In this document: positions 7,456 through 15,949 of the stretch, piece after piece
Layout of the letters: each line of letters begins with the position of its first letter
Position numbering within the stretch: the first letter of the stretch is position 1
NCBI GenBank assembly: GCA_026786275.1
Contig: JAJAYJ010000136.1
Span: 1 to 38,011, forward strand
Length of the DNA stretch: 38,011 nt
Source of the DNA: Nocardioides sp.
GTDB lineage: Bacteria; Actinomycetota; Actinomycetes; Propionibacteriales; Nocardioidaceae
Reading direction: 5' to 3'
Made by a program: the position numbers and the translations under genes
The notes under the pieces: model-generated
Seen by the model: only the letters and a program-made list of their open reading frames with translations
Told to the model about the DNA's origin: nothing
The model's database searches: none

Positions 7456-9111
7456 TCAGAGGCCGGCGGCCCCGCGGATGTCGTGGGCCAGCGCGTCGAG
7501 ACGACCGGCGGCTGAGATCCGGGCGGCCTCGACGTCACGGCCCGCGACCGGGACCACGACCTCGAGGTAGCACTTGACCTTGGGCTCGGTGCCGCTCGGG
7601 CGCACGATCACCCGGGCCCCGTCGGCCAACCGGAACCGCAGCCCCTCGGTGGGCGGCAGGGCCGGTGAGCCCAACGCGAGGTCCTCGACGCCGAGCACGA
7701 CCAGGCCACCCAGCTCGGTCGGGGTCGTGTCCCGCAGCCGGTGCATCGCCGCGGCGATCAGCGAGGCGTCGTCGACCCGGACCGAGACCTGCTCGGTCGC
7801 GTGCAACCCGTGCCTCACCGCGAGGTCGTCCAGCACGTCGAGCAGGGTGCGACCCTGCGCCTTGCAGTCGGCAGCGAGCTCGCAGACCAGCAGCAGCGCG
7901 GAGACGCCGTCCTTGTCGCGCACGTGCTCGGGGTCGACGCAGTAGCCCAGCGCCTCCTCGTAGCCGAAGACCAGGCCGGGCACCCGACCGATCCACTTGA
8001 AGCCGGTGAGCGTCTCGACGTAGGCCTGTCCGGCGGCGGCCGCCATCGTGCCGAGCAGGCGGGAGGAGACGATCGAGGCGGCCCAGACCCCGGAGTGGCC
8101 GGTGCTCAGCAGGTGGTGGGCCAGCAGGGCACCCACCTCGTCGCCGCGCAGCATCCGCCAGCCCAGCGGGGTCGGCACGGCGACCGCGCACCGGTCGGCG
8201 TCCGGGTCGTTGGCCACCACCAGGTCGGCACCGTGCTTCTCGGCGAGCGCCATCGCGAGGTCCATCGCGCCGGGCTCCTCCGGGTTCGGGAAGGCCACCG
8301 TGGGGAAGTCGGGGTCGGGCTCCTCCTGCTCGGCCACCACCCGGGGCGCCTCGAACCCGGCCGTCTCCAGCACCTGCACCACCGTGGCGGACCCCACCCC
8401 GTGCAGCGGCGTGTAGACCACGTCGAGGTCGCGGGGGCCGTCACCGGCGAGCCCGGCCACGGTGTCCAGGTACCCGTCGACCACGGACTGCCCGACCAGG
8501 GTGCCCTCGGCCCCCAGGGGTACGTCTCCCAGCGGGCCCACGGCCGCGATCCGGGCGGCGATCTGCGCGTCGGCGGGCGGCACGATCTGGCTGCCGTCGC
8601 CCAGGTAGACCTTGTAGCCGTTGTCCTGCGGCGGGTTGTGGCTCGCGGTGACCATCACCCCCGCCACGCAGTCCAGCTCACGGATGGCGTAGGCCAGCAC
8701 GGGAGTGGGCAGGGGACCCGGCAGCACCAGTGCCCGCAGACCCGCCCCGGTCATCACCCGTGCGGTGTCGCGCGCGAACGTCTCGCTGCCGTGGCGGGCG
8801 TCGTACCCGATGACGACGGAGCCGAGCCGGCCCTCGGCCCGCAGGTGGGCGGCCAGCCCGGCCGCGGCGCGGATCACCACCACCCGGTTCATCCGGTTCG
8901 GCCCGGCACCGAGCGCGCCCCGCAGCCCTGCGGTGCCAAACTCCAGGGTGCCGTCGAAGCGGTCCTCGAGGTCGGCGAGCGCGGCCTGGTCACCGCCCTG
9001 CACCTGGACGACGAGCTGGTCCAGCTCGGCGGTGGTCGTGGGGTCCGGGTCCTGCGCCGCCCAGGTCCGGGCACGCTCGAGCAGGTGGTCGACGTCGGGG
9101 GAGCCGGTCAT
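7456..9111 (-). CDS. phosphohexomutase/phosphopentomutase-like enzyme
   Basis: Alpha-D-phosphohexomutase superfamily enzyme of 551 residues, the length of the PgcA/PMM2-like bacterial class. It interconverts sugar-1- and sugar-6-phosphates (or ribose-1- and -5-phosphates) through a phosphoserine. Signatures are TASHNP with catalytic Ser157, the metal loop DPDADR at 302-307, the sugar-binding GYEEALG and the C-terminal phosphate loop RPSGTEPK. ATG 9111 is chosen because TACGGT ends 7 bases upstream; a GTG three codons earlier is less likely. As I recall, the mycobacterial homologue pmmB also lies beside the purine nucleoside phosphorylase gene, which makes a phosphopentomutase role in nucleoside catabolism attractive. 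The sugar specificity is not decided by the sequence. Confidence 0.92.
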   Translation of the reverse strand: MTGSPDVDHLLERARTWAAQDPDPTTTAELDQLVVQVQGGDQAALADLEDRFDGTLEFGTAGLRGALGAGPNRMNRVVVIRAAAGLAAHLRAEGRLGSVVIGYDARHGSETFARDTARVMTGAGLRALVLPGPLPTPVLAYAIRELDCVAGVMVTASHNPPQDNGYKVYLGDGSQIVPPADAQIAARIAAVGPLGDVPLGAEGTLVGQSVVDGYLDTVAGLAGDGPRDLDVVYTPLHGVGSATVVQVLETAGFEAPRVVAEQEEPDPDFPTVAFPNPEEPGAMDLAMALAEKHGADLVVANDPDADRCAVAVPTPLGWRMLRGDEVGALLAHHLLSTGHSGVWAASIVSSRLLGTMAAAAGQAYVETLTGFKWIGRVPGLVFGYEEALGYCVDPEHVRDKDGVSALLLVCELAADCKAQGRTLLDVLDDLAVRHGLHATEQVSVRVDDASLIAAAMHRLRDTTPTELGGLVVLGVEDLALGSPALPPTEGLRFRLADGARVIVRPSGTEPKVKCYLEVVVPVAGRDVEAARISAAGRLDALAHDIRGAAGL

Positions 9112-9118
9112 GCAAGGC

Positions 9119-9124
9119 ACCGTA
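9119..9124 (-). promoter_or_regulatory. -10 box of the phosphomutase gene, leaderless spacing
   Basis: Minus-strand TACGGT ends 7 bases before ATG 9111, in the 61-base gap shared with the divergent glycosylase gene. Confidence 0.55.
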
Positions 9125-9172
9125 GGCCACCCGGCACGGTTTGCCCCGACCGGTGGGTGACACGCTCTGCAC

Positions 9173-9973
9173 GTGCCCGAAGGTCATTCCATCCACCGCC
9201 TCGCGCGCCGGCACCACCAGCTCTTCCGCGGTGAGGCCCTGCGGGCCGCGAGCCCGCAGGGCCGGTTCGCCGAGGGGGCCGAGCTGCTCGACGGCGCGAC
9301 CCTGGAGCGCACCGACGCGTGGGGCAAGCACCTTTTCCACCACTACACCGGTGACCTGCGCCTGCACGTCCACCTCGGTCTCTACGGCACCTTCACCGAG
9401 GGGGACCTGCCGGCCCCCCATCCGCGTGGGGCCCTGCGGCTGCGGCTGGTGGGTAAGGAGCGGTGGCTCGACCTGCGCGGGCCGATCGCGTGCGAGGTGC
9501 TGACCCCCGAGCAGTGCCGTCAGGTCACCGACGCGCTGGGTCCCGATCCGCTCCGCGAGGGCTCGGACCCGGCCCTGGTGCTCGCCCGGCTGGCACGGAG
9601 CCGGGCCAGCGTGGGCAGCCTGTTGATGAACCAGCAGGTGGTGGCCGGGGTGGGCAACGTGTACCGGGCCGAGATCCTCTTCCGGCACGGGGTGAGCCCG
9701 TTCCTGCCCGGTCGTGACCTCGAGGAGTCGACGTGGCTCTCGATGTGGGCCGACCTGTCGGTGCTGATGCGTGCCGGGGTCCGGACCGGACGGATCGTCA
9801 CCACCGACCCCGAGGACCGGGCCCGGCCGGCCGGACGGGCCCGCCGGGTCGACGCGCACTACGTCTACCGACGCACGGGGCAGCCGTGCCGACGCTGCGA
9901 CACCCCCGTCAGCCAGGTCGAGATGGCCGCGCGGAACCTGTTCTGGTGCTCCTGGTGCCAGCCCGACCCCTGA
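9173..9973 (+). CDS. Fpg/Nei-family DNA glycosylase (endonuclease VIII-like)
   Basis: Base-excision repair glycosylase/AP lyase of 266 residues. The mature N-terminus after Met removal would be Pro-Glu (PEGHSIHRLA), the catalytic Pro2 and Glu3 of the family. The helix-two-turn-helix region with the conserved Asn-Gln is visible (LLMNQQVVAGVGNVYRAEIL). The C-terminal zinc finger is complete, with CRRC and CSWC pairs near residues 243-262. The PEGHSIHR start and overall length point to the Nei-type (actinobacterial Nei2-like, oxidised pyrimidines) rather than MutM. GTG 9173 is required for the Pro2; CACGCT lies 6 bases before it. Divergent from the phosphomutase gene, convergent with the aldo/keto reductase. 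Confidence 0.93.
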   Translation: MPEGHSIHRLARRHHQLFRGEALRAASPQGRFAEGAELLDGATLERTDAWGKHLFHHYTGDLRLHVHLGLYGTFTEGDLPAPHPRGALRLRLVGKERWLDLRGPIACEVLTPEQCRQVTDALGPDPLREGSDPALVLARLARSRASVGSLLMNQQVVAGVGNVYRAEILFRHGVSPFLPGRDLEESTWLSMWADLSVLMRAGVRTGRIVTTDPEDRARPAGRARRVDAHYVYRRTGQPCRRCDTPVSQVEMAARNLFWCSWCQPDP

Positions 9974-9989
9974 GGCCCCCGTGCGGGCA

Positions 9990-10016
9990 GCCCGGGCGGC
10001 CCGGGCGACCCGGGCC
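9990..10016. repeat. three 9-bp CCCGGG repeats between convergent genes
   Basis: GCCCGGGCG, GCCCGGGCG and ACCCGGGCC follow one another without gaps. Each contains a self-complementary CCCGGG, so any pair can form a stem. They start 17 bases after the glycosylase stop and end 16 bases before the aldo/keto reductase stop. Likely a terminator. Confidence 0.5.
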
Positions 10017-10031
10017 GGTCGCTCAGGTCGA

Positions 10032-11033
<1,002 letters not shown>

Positions 11034-11039
11034 GGCCCC

Positions 11040-11070
11040 ACTGAAACCCCTGGAGTGCGCTCCAGGTCAA
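11040..11070 (-). promoter_or_regulatory. MerR-type promoter/operator of the aldo/keto reductase gene
   Basis: Minus-strand -35 TTGACC (11070-11065) and -10 TTCAGT (11045-11040) are separated by 19 bases. The perfect dyad CCTGGAG-N4-CTCCAGG occupies 11049-11066. A long spacer with a central dyad is the standard arrangement for MerR-family activation. The -10 ends 6 bases before the ATG. Confidence 0.85.
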
Positions 11071-11100
11071 GCCCGGGTCGCGTCCGGGTCGCGTCCGGGG

Positions 11101-11494
11101 TCAGGCCGAGGTGCGCGCCGTGGCCTGGCCGAGGTGCTCGGCGTAAATCCCGATCTTGAGGTCGATCGCGCCGAGGTGCTCGGTCACCTCCGCGAGCTGG
11201 GCCAGCACCCGGCTGCGGTGGGCCTGCAGCAGCTCCAGACGGGCCTGCTCGTTGCCGTCGTCCTCGCGCACTAGGTCGGCGTAGCGGCGTACGTCGCGGG
11301 ATCGGCATGCCGGTTGCCCGCAGCCGGGTCACCATCTGGATCCAGCGCAGGTCGGGCTCGGTGTGGCGACGGTGACCCGTGGTGGAGCGGCCCACCGGGC
11401 GCAGCATCAGCCCGTCTCGTTCGTCGTAGCGCAACGTGTCGGTGCTCAGACCGGTGACCCGCGAGGCCTCGGCGATGCTCAAGGACATGGTCAA
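11101..11494 (-). pseudogene. MerR-family regulator, frameshifted
   Basis: N-terminal MerR DNA-binding domain in one frame: SIAEASRVTGLSTDTLRY, then a second-helix region ending RWIQMVTRLRATGMPI. The frame breaks after ATGMPI at about 11302-11310, where the minus strand reads ATCCCGCGAC. Removing one C restores MPIRDVRRYADLVRED and a normal effector-domain helix running to TGA at 11101, about 128-130 residues in all. A second oddity is RYDER where most relatives have RYYER, a single-base change. Possible starts are TTG 11494, which is 6 bases after the -10, or ATG 11488. It is probably the regulator of the downstream aldo/keto reductase gene. Either a true pseudogene or a base-calling error in a C run. 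Confidence 0.85.
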
Positions 11495-11500
11495 CGTCCC

Positions 11501-11531
11501 AGTCTCGACCCTGGACTGCGGCCCAGGTCAA
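11501..11531 (-). promoter_or_regulatory. MerR-type promoter/operator of merR itself
   Basis: Minus-strand -35 TTGACC (11531-11526), a 19-base spacer and -10 GAGACT (11506-11501). The near-perfect dyad CCTGGGC-CGCA-GTCCAGG lies at 11510-11527. It has the same arms and centre as the operator before the aldo/keto reductase gene, so one regulator should bind both. Confidence 0.8.
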
Positions 11532-11537
11532 GGGTGT

Positions 11538-11556
11538 CAGCCGAGCGGGTCGGCTG
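11538..11556. terminator. hairpin downstream of purine nucleoside phosphorylase gene
   Basis: CAGCCGA (11538-11544) and TCGGCTG (11550-11556) pair perfectly over a 5-base loop. It lies 83 bases after the phosphorylase stop and just upstream of the merR promoter. Confidence 0.45.
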
Positions 11557-11638
11557 CGGCGTGCAGGTCGGGGCCGAGAGCACCAGCGTGACGACGACCA
11601 GCACCAGCGTCGCGCTCGCCGTGGTGGGCGCCCCTGCC

Positions 11639-12442
11639 TCAGATCCGCGGCACGATGCGTCCGAGGAGATCGCCCATCCGGCTGGCCGCGGCGCGCCCGG
11701 CCTCCAGGACCTCCTCGTGCTGGAGGGGCTGCCCACTGATGCCGGCGGCCAGGTTGGTCACCAGGCTGATGCCGAGCACCTCCATGCCGGCCTCGCGGGC
11801 GGCGATCGCCTCCAGGGTCGTGCTCATGCCGACCAGCTCGCCACCGATGGCACGGACCATCCCAATCTCGGCCGGGGTCTCGTAGTGCGGGCCGGGGAAC
11901 TGCACGTAGACGGCCTCGTCCAGGCTGGGATCGATCTCGCGGCACAGGGTCCGCAGCCGAGAGGAGTAGAGGTCGGTCAGGTCAATGAAGCTCGCGCCGA
12001 CGACGGGGGAGCGGCCGGTCAGGTTGATGTGGTCGCTGATCAGGACCGGGGTGCCGGGCGTCCAGGTCTGGCGCAGCCCGCCGCAGCCGTTGGTCAGCAC
12101 GATGCTCCGGCAGCCGGCGCGGGCCGCGGTCCGCACACCGTGCACCACGGCGTCGACGCCCTTGCCCTCGTAGTAGTGGGTGCGGCTCAGGAAGACGAGC
12201 AGGTTGCGCTCGCCCGCCCGCACCGAGCGGATCTTGCCCGAGTGTCCGGCGACCGCGGCGGGCGAGAAGCCCGGCAGGTCGGTCGTGTCGATCTCGGCGG
12301 TCGCCTGCCCGAGCGCGTCGACGGCCGGCAACCACCCCGAGCCCAGCACGAGGGCGACGTCGTGACGCTCGACCCCGGTCAGCTCGGCGAGCCGGGCGGC
12401 GGCGTCCTGGGCGAGGGAATGAGGTGATGTCGGATCGTCCAC
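11639..12442 (-). CDS. punA: purine nucleoside phosphorylase
   Basis: Phosphorolytic cleavage of inosine/guanosine and their deoxy forms to base plus (deoxy)ribose-1-phosphate. The 267 residues match the trimeric class (PunA/mammalian PNP type). VLGSGW near the N-terminus gives the phosphate-binding Ser, SRTHYYEG the His loop, TNGCGGL the centre, GPHYETPAEI and VGMSTTLE the purine/ribose site, and TNLAAG the base-contacting Asn. GTG 12442 is supported by TATCCT ending 6 bases upstream. Together with adenosine deaminase and deoC in this window it completes a purine deoxynucleoside breakdown route. In Mycobacterium the equivalent gene is called deoD, so the symbol is a naming choice. Confidence 0.95.
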   Translation of the reverse strand: MDDPTSPHSLAQDAAARLAELTGVERHDVALVLGSGWLPAVDALGQATAEIDTTDLPGFSPAAVAGHSGKIRSVRAGERNLLVFLSRTHYYEGKGVDAVVHGVRTAARAGCRSIVLTNGCGGLRQTWTPGTPVLISDHINLTGRSPVVGASFIDLTDLYSSRLRTLCREIDPSLDEAVYVQFPGPHYETPAEIGMVRAIGGELVGMSTTLEAIAAREAGMEVLGISLVTNLAAGISGQPLQHEEVLEAGRAAASRMGDLLGRIVPRI

Positions 12443-12448
12443 GCCGCG

Positions 12449-12454
12449 AGGATA
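12449..12454 (-). promoter_or_regulatory. -10 box of purine nucleoside phosphorylase gene, leaderless spacing
   Basis: Minus-strand TATCCT ends 6 bases before the GTG start at 12442. Confidence 0.55.
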
Positions 12455-12476
12455 GTGGCCGCCGGACTCGGTGCGC

Positions 12477-12929
12477 TCACTGACCGATCGAGCGGCAGTC
12501 GCGACGGCGCAGGGCGGCGACGTAGTCGGCCGGGGCGTCGGCCGCCTCGGCCGCGTCGGCGATCACCCCGAGGTACGACGCCGAGGGCAGGCCGCCCTCG
12601 TAGGCGTCGAGCACGTAGGTCCACACCACGAGCTCGCCGGCCAGCGTGGAGACCCGCACCTTGGCCTTGCGGTAGAGGCCGGTGGTGAAGGACTCCCAGC
12701 CGTCGAGGTCGGTCTCGTCCTCGCGGGTGACGTCGTAGACCGCGACGAAGACCTGCTCGGCCGGGTCCTGCACGATCGTGGCCAGCGAGCCGTCCCAGCC
12801 GTCGTCCTCCCCGCCGAACGTGAGCCGCCAGCCCTCCAGCCAGCCCGTGGTCTGCATCGGCGAGTGCGGGCACCGCTCGCCCATGCGCGCGGGGTCGAGG
12901 TTGGTCCCGTAGGCGGCGTAGTGCGTCAC
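12477..12929 (-). CDS. gamma-glutamylcyclotransferase-like protein
   Basis: 150-residue protein of the gamma-glutamylcyclotransferase/AIG2-like fold. The family opening is clear: YAAYGTNLDPARMGERCP at residues 4-21, the substrate-cradling YGTN loop. An FVAVYDVT strand and a DGWESFTTGLYRKAKV segment follow, where family members carry the general-acid Glu. It probably acts on gamma-glutamyl or related amide compounds, but the natural substrate of these actinobacterial forms is not known to me. GTG 12929 is set by TACCCT ending 7 bases upstream. It is divergent from dihydrolipoyl dehydrogenase with 59 bases between starts, an arrangement that as I recall resembles lpdA and its neighbour in M. 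tuberculosis. Confidence 0.85.
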   Translation of the reverse strand: MTHYAAYGTNLDPARMGERCPHSPMQTTGWLEGWRLTFGGEDDGWDGSLATIVQDPAEQVFVAVYDVTREDETDLDGWESFTTGLYRKAKVRVSTLAGELVVWTYVLDAYEGGLPSASYLGVIADAAEAADAPADYVAALRRRDCRSIGQ

Positions 12930-12936
12930 GACCGAC

Positions 12937-12942
12937 AGGGTA
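12937..12942 (-). promoter_or_regulatory. -10 box of the cyclotransferase-like gene
   Basis: Minus-strand TACCCT ends 7 bases before GTG 12929. The divergent lpdA -10 begins 34 bases further on, so the two promoters share one short region. Confidence 0.55.
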
Positions 12943-12976
12943 GTGGTCCCACGTCGGATGCCGGAGCGTCGATCAC

Positions 12977-12982
12977 TAGCAT
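12977..12982 (+). promoter_or_regulatory. -10 box of lpdA, leaderless spacing
   Basis: TAGCAT ends 6 bases before GTG 12989 and only 3 bases before the alternative GTG 12986, which favours 12989 as the start. Confidence 0.55.
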
Positions 12983-12988
12983 GGAGTG

Positions 12989-14392
12989 GTGACCCACTTT
13001 GATCTCCTCGTCCTCGGCGCCGGCCCCGGAGGCTACATCGCCGCCATCCGCGCCGCCCAGCTCGGCAGGTCGGTGGCGGTCGTCGAGACGCAGTACTGGG
13101 GTGGGGTGTGCCTCAACGTCGGTTGCATCCCCTCCAAGGCGCTGCTCAAGAACGCCGAGCTCGCGCACGTGCTGACGCACGAGAAGGCGAAGTTCGGGAT
13201 CGAGGGCGACGCCACCATGTCCTTCGGCCCCACCCACCGGCGCAGTCGCCAGGTGTCGGCGGGGATCGTCAAGGGCGTCCACTTCCTGATGAAGAAGAAC
13301 AAGATCACCGAGATCCACGGCTGGGGCACCCTGACCGGTGTGGCCGACGGCAAGCAGGGCCTCGACGTCGCGGGTGACGACGGCGCGACCACGTCGTACA
13401 CCTGTGACGACCTGATCATCGCGACCGGCGCCACCACCCGGCTGATCCCGGGCACCTCGCTCTCGGACAAGGTCGTGACCTACGAGGAGCAGATCCTCGA
13501 CGAGAACATCCCGGCCTCGATCATCATCGCCGGGTCCGGCGCCATCGGCGTCGAGTTCGCCTACATCCTGAAGAACTTCGGCGTCGACGTGACGATCGTG
13601 GAGTTCCTGGACCGGATGGTGCCCACCGAGGACGCCGACGTGTCCAAGGAGCTGGCCAAGCACTACAAGAAGCTCGGTGTGAAGGTCATGCTCTCGACCA
13701 AGGTCGAGTCCATCGACGACTCCGGCGACACGGTGAAGGTCACGGTCTCCAAGGACGGCCAGCAGGAGGTCATCGAGGCCGAGAAGGTGATGCAGGCCAT
13801 CGGCTTCGCGCCCCGGGTCGACGGCTTCGGCCTGGAGGCCACCGGCGTCGAGCTGACCGAGCGGGGCGCGATCAAGGTCGACGGCCGCGGTCGCACCAAC
13901 ATCGACGGCGTCTACGCCATCGGTGACGTGACCGGCAAGATGATGTTGGCCCACGCGGCCGAGGCGATGGGCATCGTCACGGCCGAGACGATCGCCGGGG
14001 CCGAGACGCAGGAGATCGACTTCGACATGATCCCGCGGGCCACCTACTGCCAGCCGCAGATCGCCTCGTTCGGCTTCTCCGAGGCGCAGGCCAAGGACAA
14101 GGGGTACGACGTGAAGACCTCGACGTTCCCCTTCTCGGCCAACGGCAAGGCTCAGGGCCTCGGCGACGCCGTCGGCTTCGTCAAGATCGTCGCGGACGCC
14201 GCGCACAACGAGATCATCGGGGCCCACCTGATCGGACCCGACGTCACCGAGCTGCTGCCCGTGCTGACCCTGGCCCAGCAGTGGGACCTCACGGCGGACG
14301 AGGTGGCCCGCAACGTCTTCGCCCACCCGACGCTGGGCGAGTCGGTGAAGGAAGCCATCCACGGCATCGCCGGTCACATGATCAACTACTGA
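12989..14392 (+). CDS. lpdA: dihydrolipoyl dehydrogenase
   Basis: E3 flavoprotein that reoxidises dihydrolipoamide with NAD+ in 2-oxoacid dehydrogenase and glycine cleavage complexes; 467 residues. FAD-binding GAGPGGY at 10-16, the redox disulfide Cys41/Cys46 in [13 protein letters not shown], the NAD-binding [13 protein letters not shown], and the second FAD motif [14 protein letters not shown] are all in place. HPTLGE near the C-terminus holds the catalytic His446 and Glu451. GTG 12989 is favoured over GTG 12986 by the leaderless spacing. The stop overlaps the ATG of a second, non-canonical member of the same family by one base, so they are translationally coupled. Confidence 0.95.
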   Translation: MTHFDLLVLGAGPGGYIAAIRAAQLGRSVAVVETQYWGGVCLNVGCIPSKALLKNAELAHVLTHEKAKFGIEGDATMSFGPTHRRSRQVSAGIVKGVHFLMKKNKITEIHGWGTLTGVADGKQGLDVAGDDGATTSYTCDDLIIATGATTRLIPGTSLSDKVVTYEEQILDENIPASIIIAGSGAIGVEFAYILKNFGVDVTIVEFLDRMVPTEDADVSKELAKHYKKLGVKVMLSTKVESIDDSGDTVKVTVSKDGQQEVIEAEKVMQAIGFAPRVDGFGLEATGVELTERGAIKVDGRGRTNIDGVYAIGDVTGKMMLAHAAEAMGIVTAETIAGAETQEIDFDMIPRATYCQPQIASFGFSEAQAKDKGYDVKTSTFPFSANGKAQGLGDAVGFVKIVADAAHNEIIGAHLIGPDVTELLPVLTLAQQWDLTADEVARNVFAHPTLGESVKEAIHGIAGHMINY

Positions 14393-15807
14393 TGACCGCC
14401 CACCACACCGGGCGGGGCGACCACGTCGTCATCGTCGGCGGCGGGCCGGGCGGTTACGAGTCCGCGCTGGTCGCCGCCCAGCTCGGCGCCCGGGTCACGG
14501 TCGTCGACACCGACGGCCTCGGTGGCTCCGCGGTGCTCACCGACTGCGTGCCCAGCAAGACCCTGATCGCGACGGCCGAGCTGATGACCGAGGTGGCGGG
14601 TGCCGCCGAGCTGGGCGTGAACGTCACCGACCACGAGGGCGATGTCGCCACCTCGCTGCGCGTCGACCTGGCCCGGGTCAACCGGCGGGTCAAGCAGCTC
14701 GCGGCCGACCAGTCCTCCGACATCACCCGGCGCCTGTCGCTGGAGAACGTCACCGTGGTGATCGGCCGCGGTCGCCTCGACGGGCCCGGACGGGTCGTGG
14801 TCGAGTCCGACGGCGTCGCGGACCAGACGCTCGACGCCGACGCGGTCCTGATCGCCACCGGCGCCGCCCCCCGCACCCTGCCCACCGCACAGCCCGACGG
14901 GGAAAGAATCCTGACCTGGGAGCAGGTCTACGACCTGACCGAGGTCCCGACCGAGCTGATCGTGGTCGGCTCCGGGGTCACCGGGGCCGAGTTCGCCAGC
15001 GCCTACCTCGCCCTCGGGATCCCGGTCACCCTGGTCTCCAGCCGCGAGCGGGTGCTGCCCGGTGAGGACGCTGACGCCTCCGCGGTGCTCGAGGAGGTCT
15101 CGATCCGACGCGGGATGACCGTGCTGTCGCGGTCCCGGATGGAGTCGGTGACCCGTGAGGGCGACGTCGTCACGGTGCGGTTGACCGACGGACGCAGCGT
15201 GCAGGGCTCGCACTGCATCCTGGCGCTGGGCTCGGTGCCGAACACCTCCGACCTGGGTCTGGAGGCGGCCGGGGTCGCGCTCAACGACGGCGGCTTCGTG
15301 ACGGTGGACCGGGTCTCGCGGACCTCGGCCCGGGGCGTGTACGCCGCCGGTGACTGCACCGGGGTCCTGATGCTGGCCTCGGTGGCCGCGATGCAGGGCC
15401 GGATCGCGATGTGGCACTTCCTGGGCGACACCGTGCACCCGCTCGACCTGCGCAAGGTCTCCTCGAACGTCTTCACCGCCCCCGAGATCGCGACCGTCGG
15501 CTGGTCGCAGGCGGCCGTCGACGCCCGCGAGATCGAGGCCGAGTCGGTGATGCTGCCGCTGTCGGGCAACCCGCGGGCCAAGATGCAGGGCGTCCGAGAC
15601 GGCTTCGTGAAGCTCTTCTGCCGACCCGGCACCGGCATCGTAATCGGCGGCGTCGTGGTGGGGCCGCGGGCCAGCGAGCTGATCCACCCGGTCTCGATCG
15701 CGGTCGCGGAGTCCCTGACCGCCGACCAACTGGCCCAGGCCTTCACCGTGTATCCCTCGATGAGCGGATCGGTGGCCGAGGCCGCGCGCCGGCTGCACCG
15801 GTTCTGA
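14392..15807 (+). CDS. NAD(P)H-quinone reductase-like flavoprotein (LpdA/Rv3303c type)
   Basis: 471-residue member of the lipoamide dehydrogenase fold family with a broken redox disulfide. The FAD motif GGGPGGY is at 16-22. The active-site segment reads GGSAVLTDCVPSK, so only Cys52 remains and Ala47 stands where the partner Cys should be. The C-terminal HPTLGE of true E3 enzymes is YPSMSG here, so both catalytic His and Glu are lost. These are the features I associate with M. tuberculosis LpdA (Rv3303c), described as an NAD(P)H:quinone reductase rather than an E3. It starts at ATG 14392 inside the TGA of the upstream true E3. Electron acceptor not shown by sequence. Confidence 0.88.
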   Translation: MTAHHTGRGDHVVIVGGGPGGYESALVAAQLGARVTVVDTDGLGGSAVLTDCVPSKTLIATAELMTEVAGAAELGVNVTDHEGDVATSLRVDLARVNRRVKQLAADQSSDITRRLSLENVTVVIGRGRLDGPGRVVVESDGVADQTLDADAVLIATGAAPRTLPTAQPDGERILTWEQVYDLTEVPTELIVVGSGVTGAEFASAYLALGIPVTLVSSRERVLPGEDADASAVLEEVSIRRGMTVLSRSRMESVTREGDVVTVRLTDGRSVQGSHCILALGSVPNTSDLGLEAAGVALNDGGFVTVDRVSRTSARGVYAAGDCTGVLMLASVAAMQGRIAMWHFLGDTVHPLDLRKVSSNVFTAPEIATVGWSQAAVDAREIEAESVMLPLSGNPRAKMQGVRDGFVKLFCRPGTGIVIGGVVVGPRASELIHPVSIAVAESLTADQLAQAFTVYPSMSGSVAEAARRLHRF

Positions 15808-15949
15808 TCCTCGGCCTCAGCTGCCTTCGGGTCGTCGCGGCTACCCCGGCGCGGACCAGAACCCCGCACTTGCCTTCGGGCCCGGGAACGTGGTGCCATC
15901 TGGTGTCTTTCCTTCACCTGTGTCACTTCCCCCTCAGGAGACCCGCCGC

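Noticed and set aside
11557..11638. A strongly hydrophobic minus-strand stretch (TLVLVVVTLVLSAPTC) that looks like a lipoprotein signal, between the phosphorylase and merR genes.
   Set aside because: No start codon with a ribosome site or -10 box in frame, and the frame continues unchanged through the merR operator. Probably composition of this Val/Leu-codon-rich spacer.
15808..15949. Possible riboswitch or attenuator before the SpoIID-domain gene, suggested by two GCCTTCGGG copies.
   Set aside because: No fold matching a known riboswitch and no convincing stem series; only an AGGAG ribosome site is supported.
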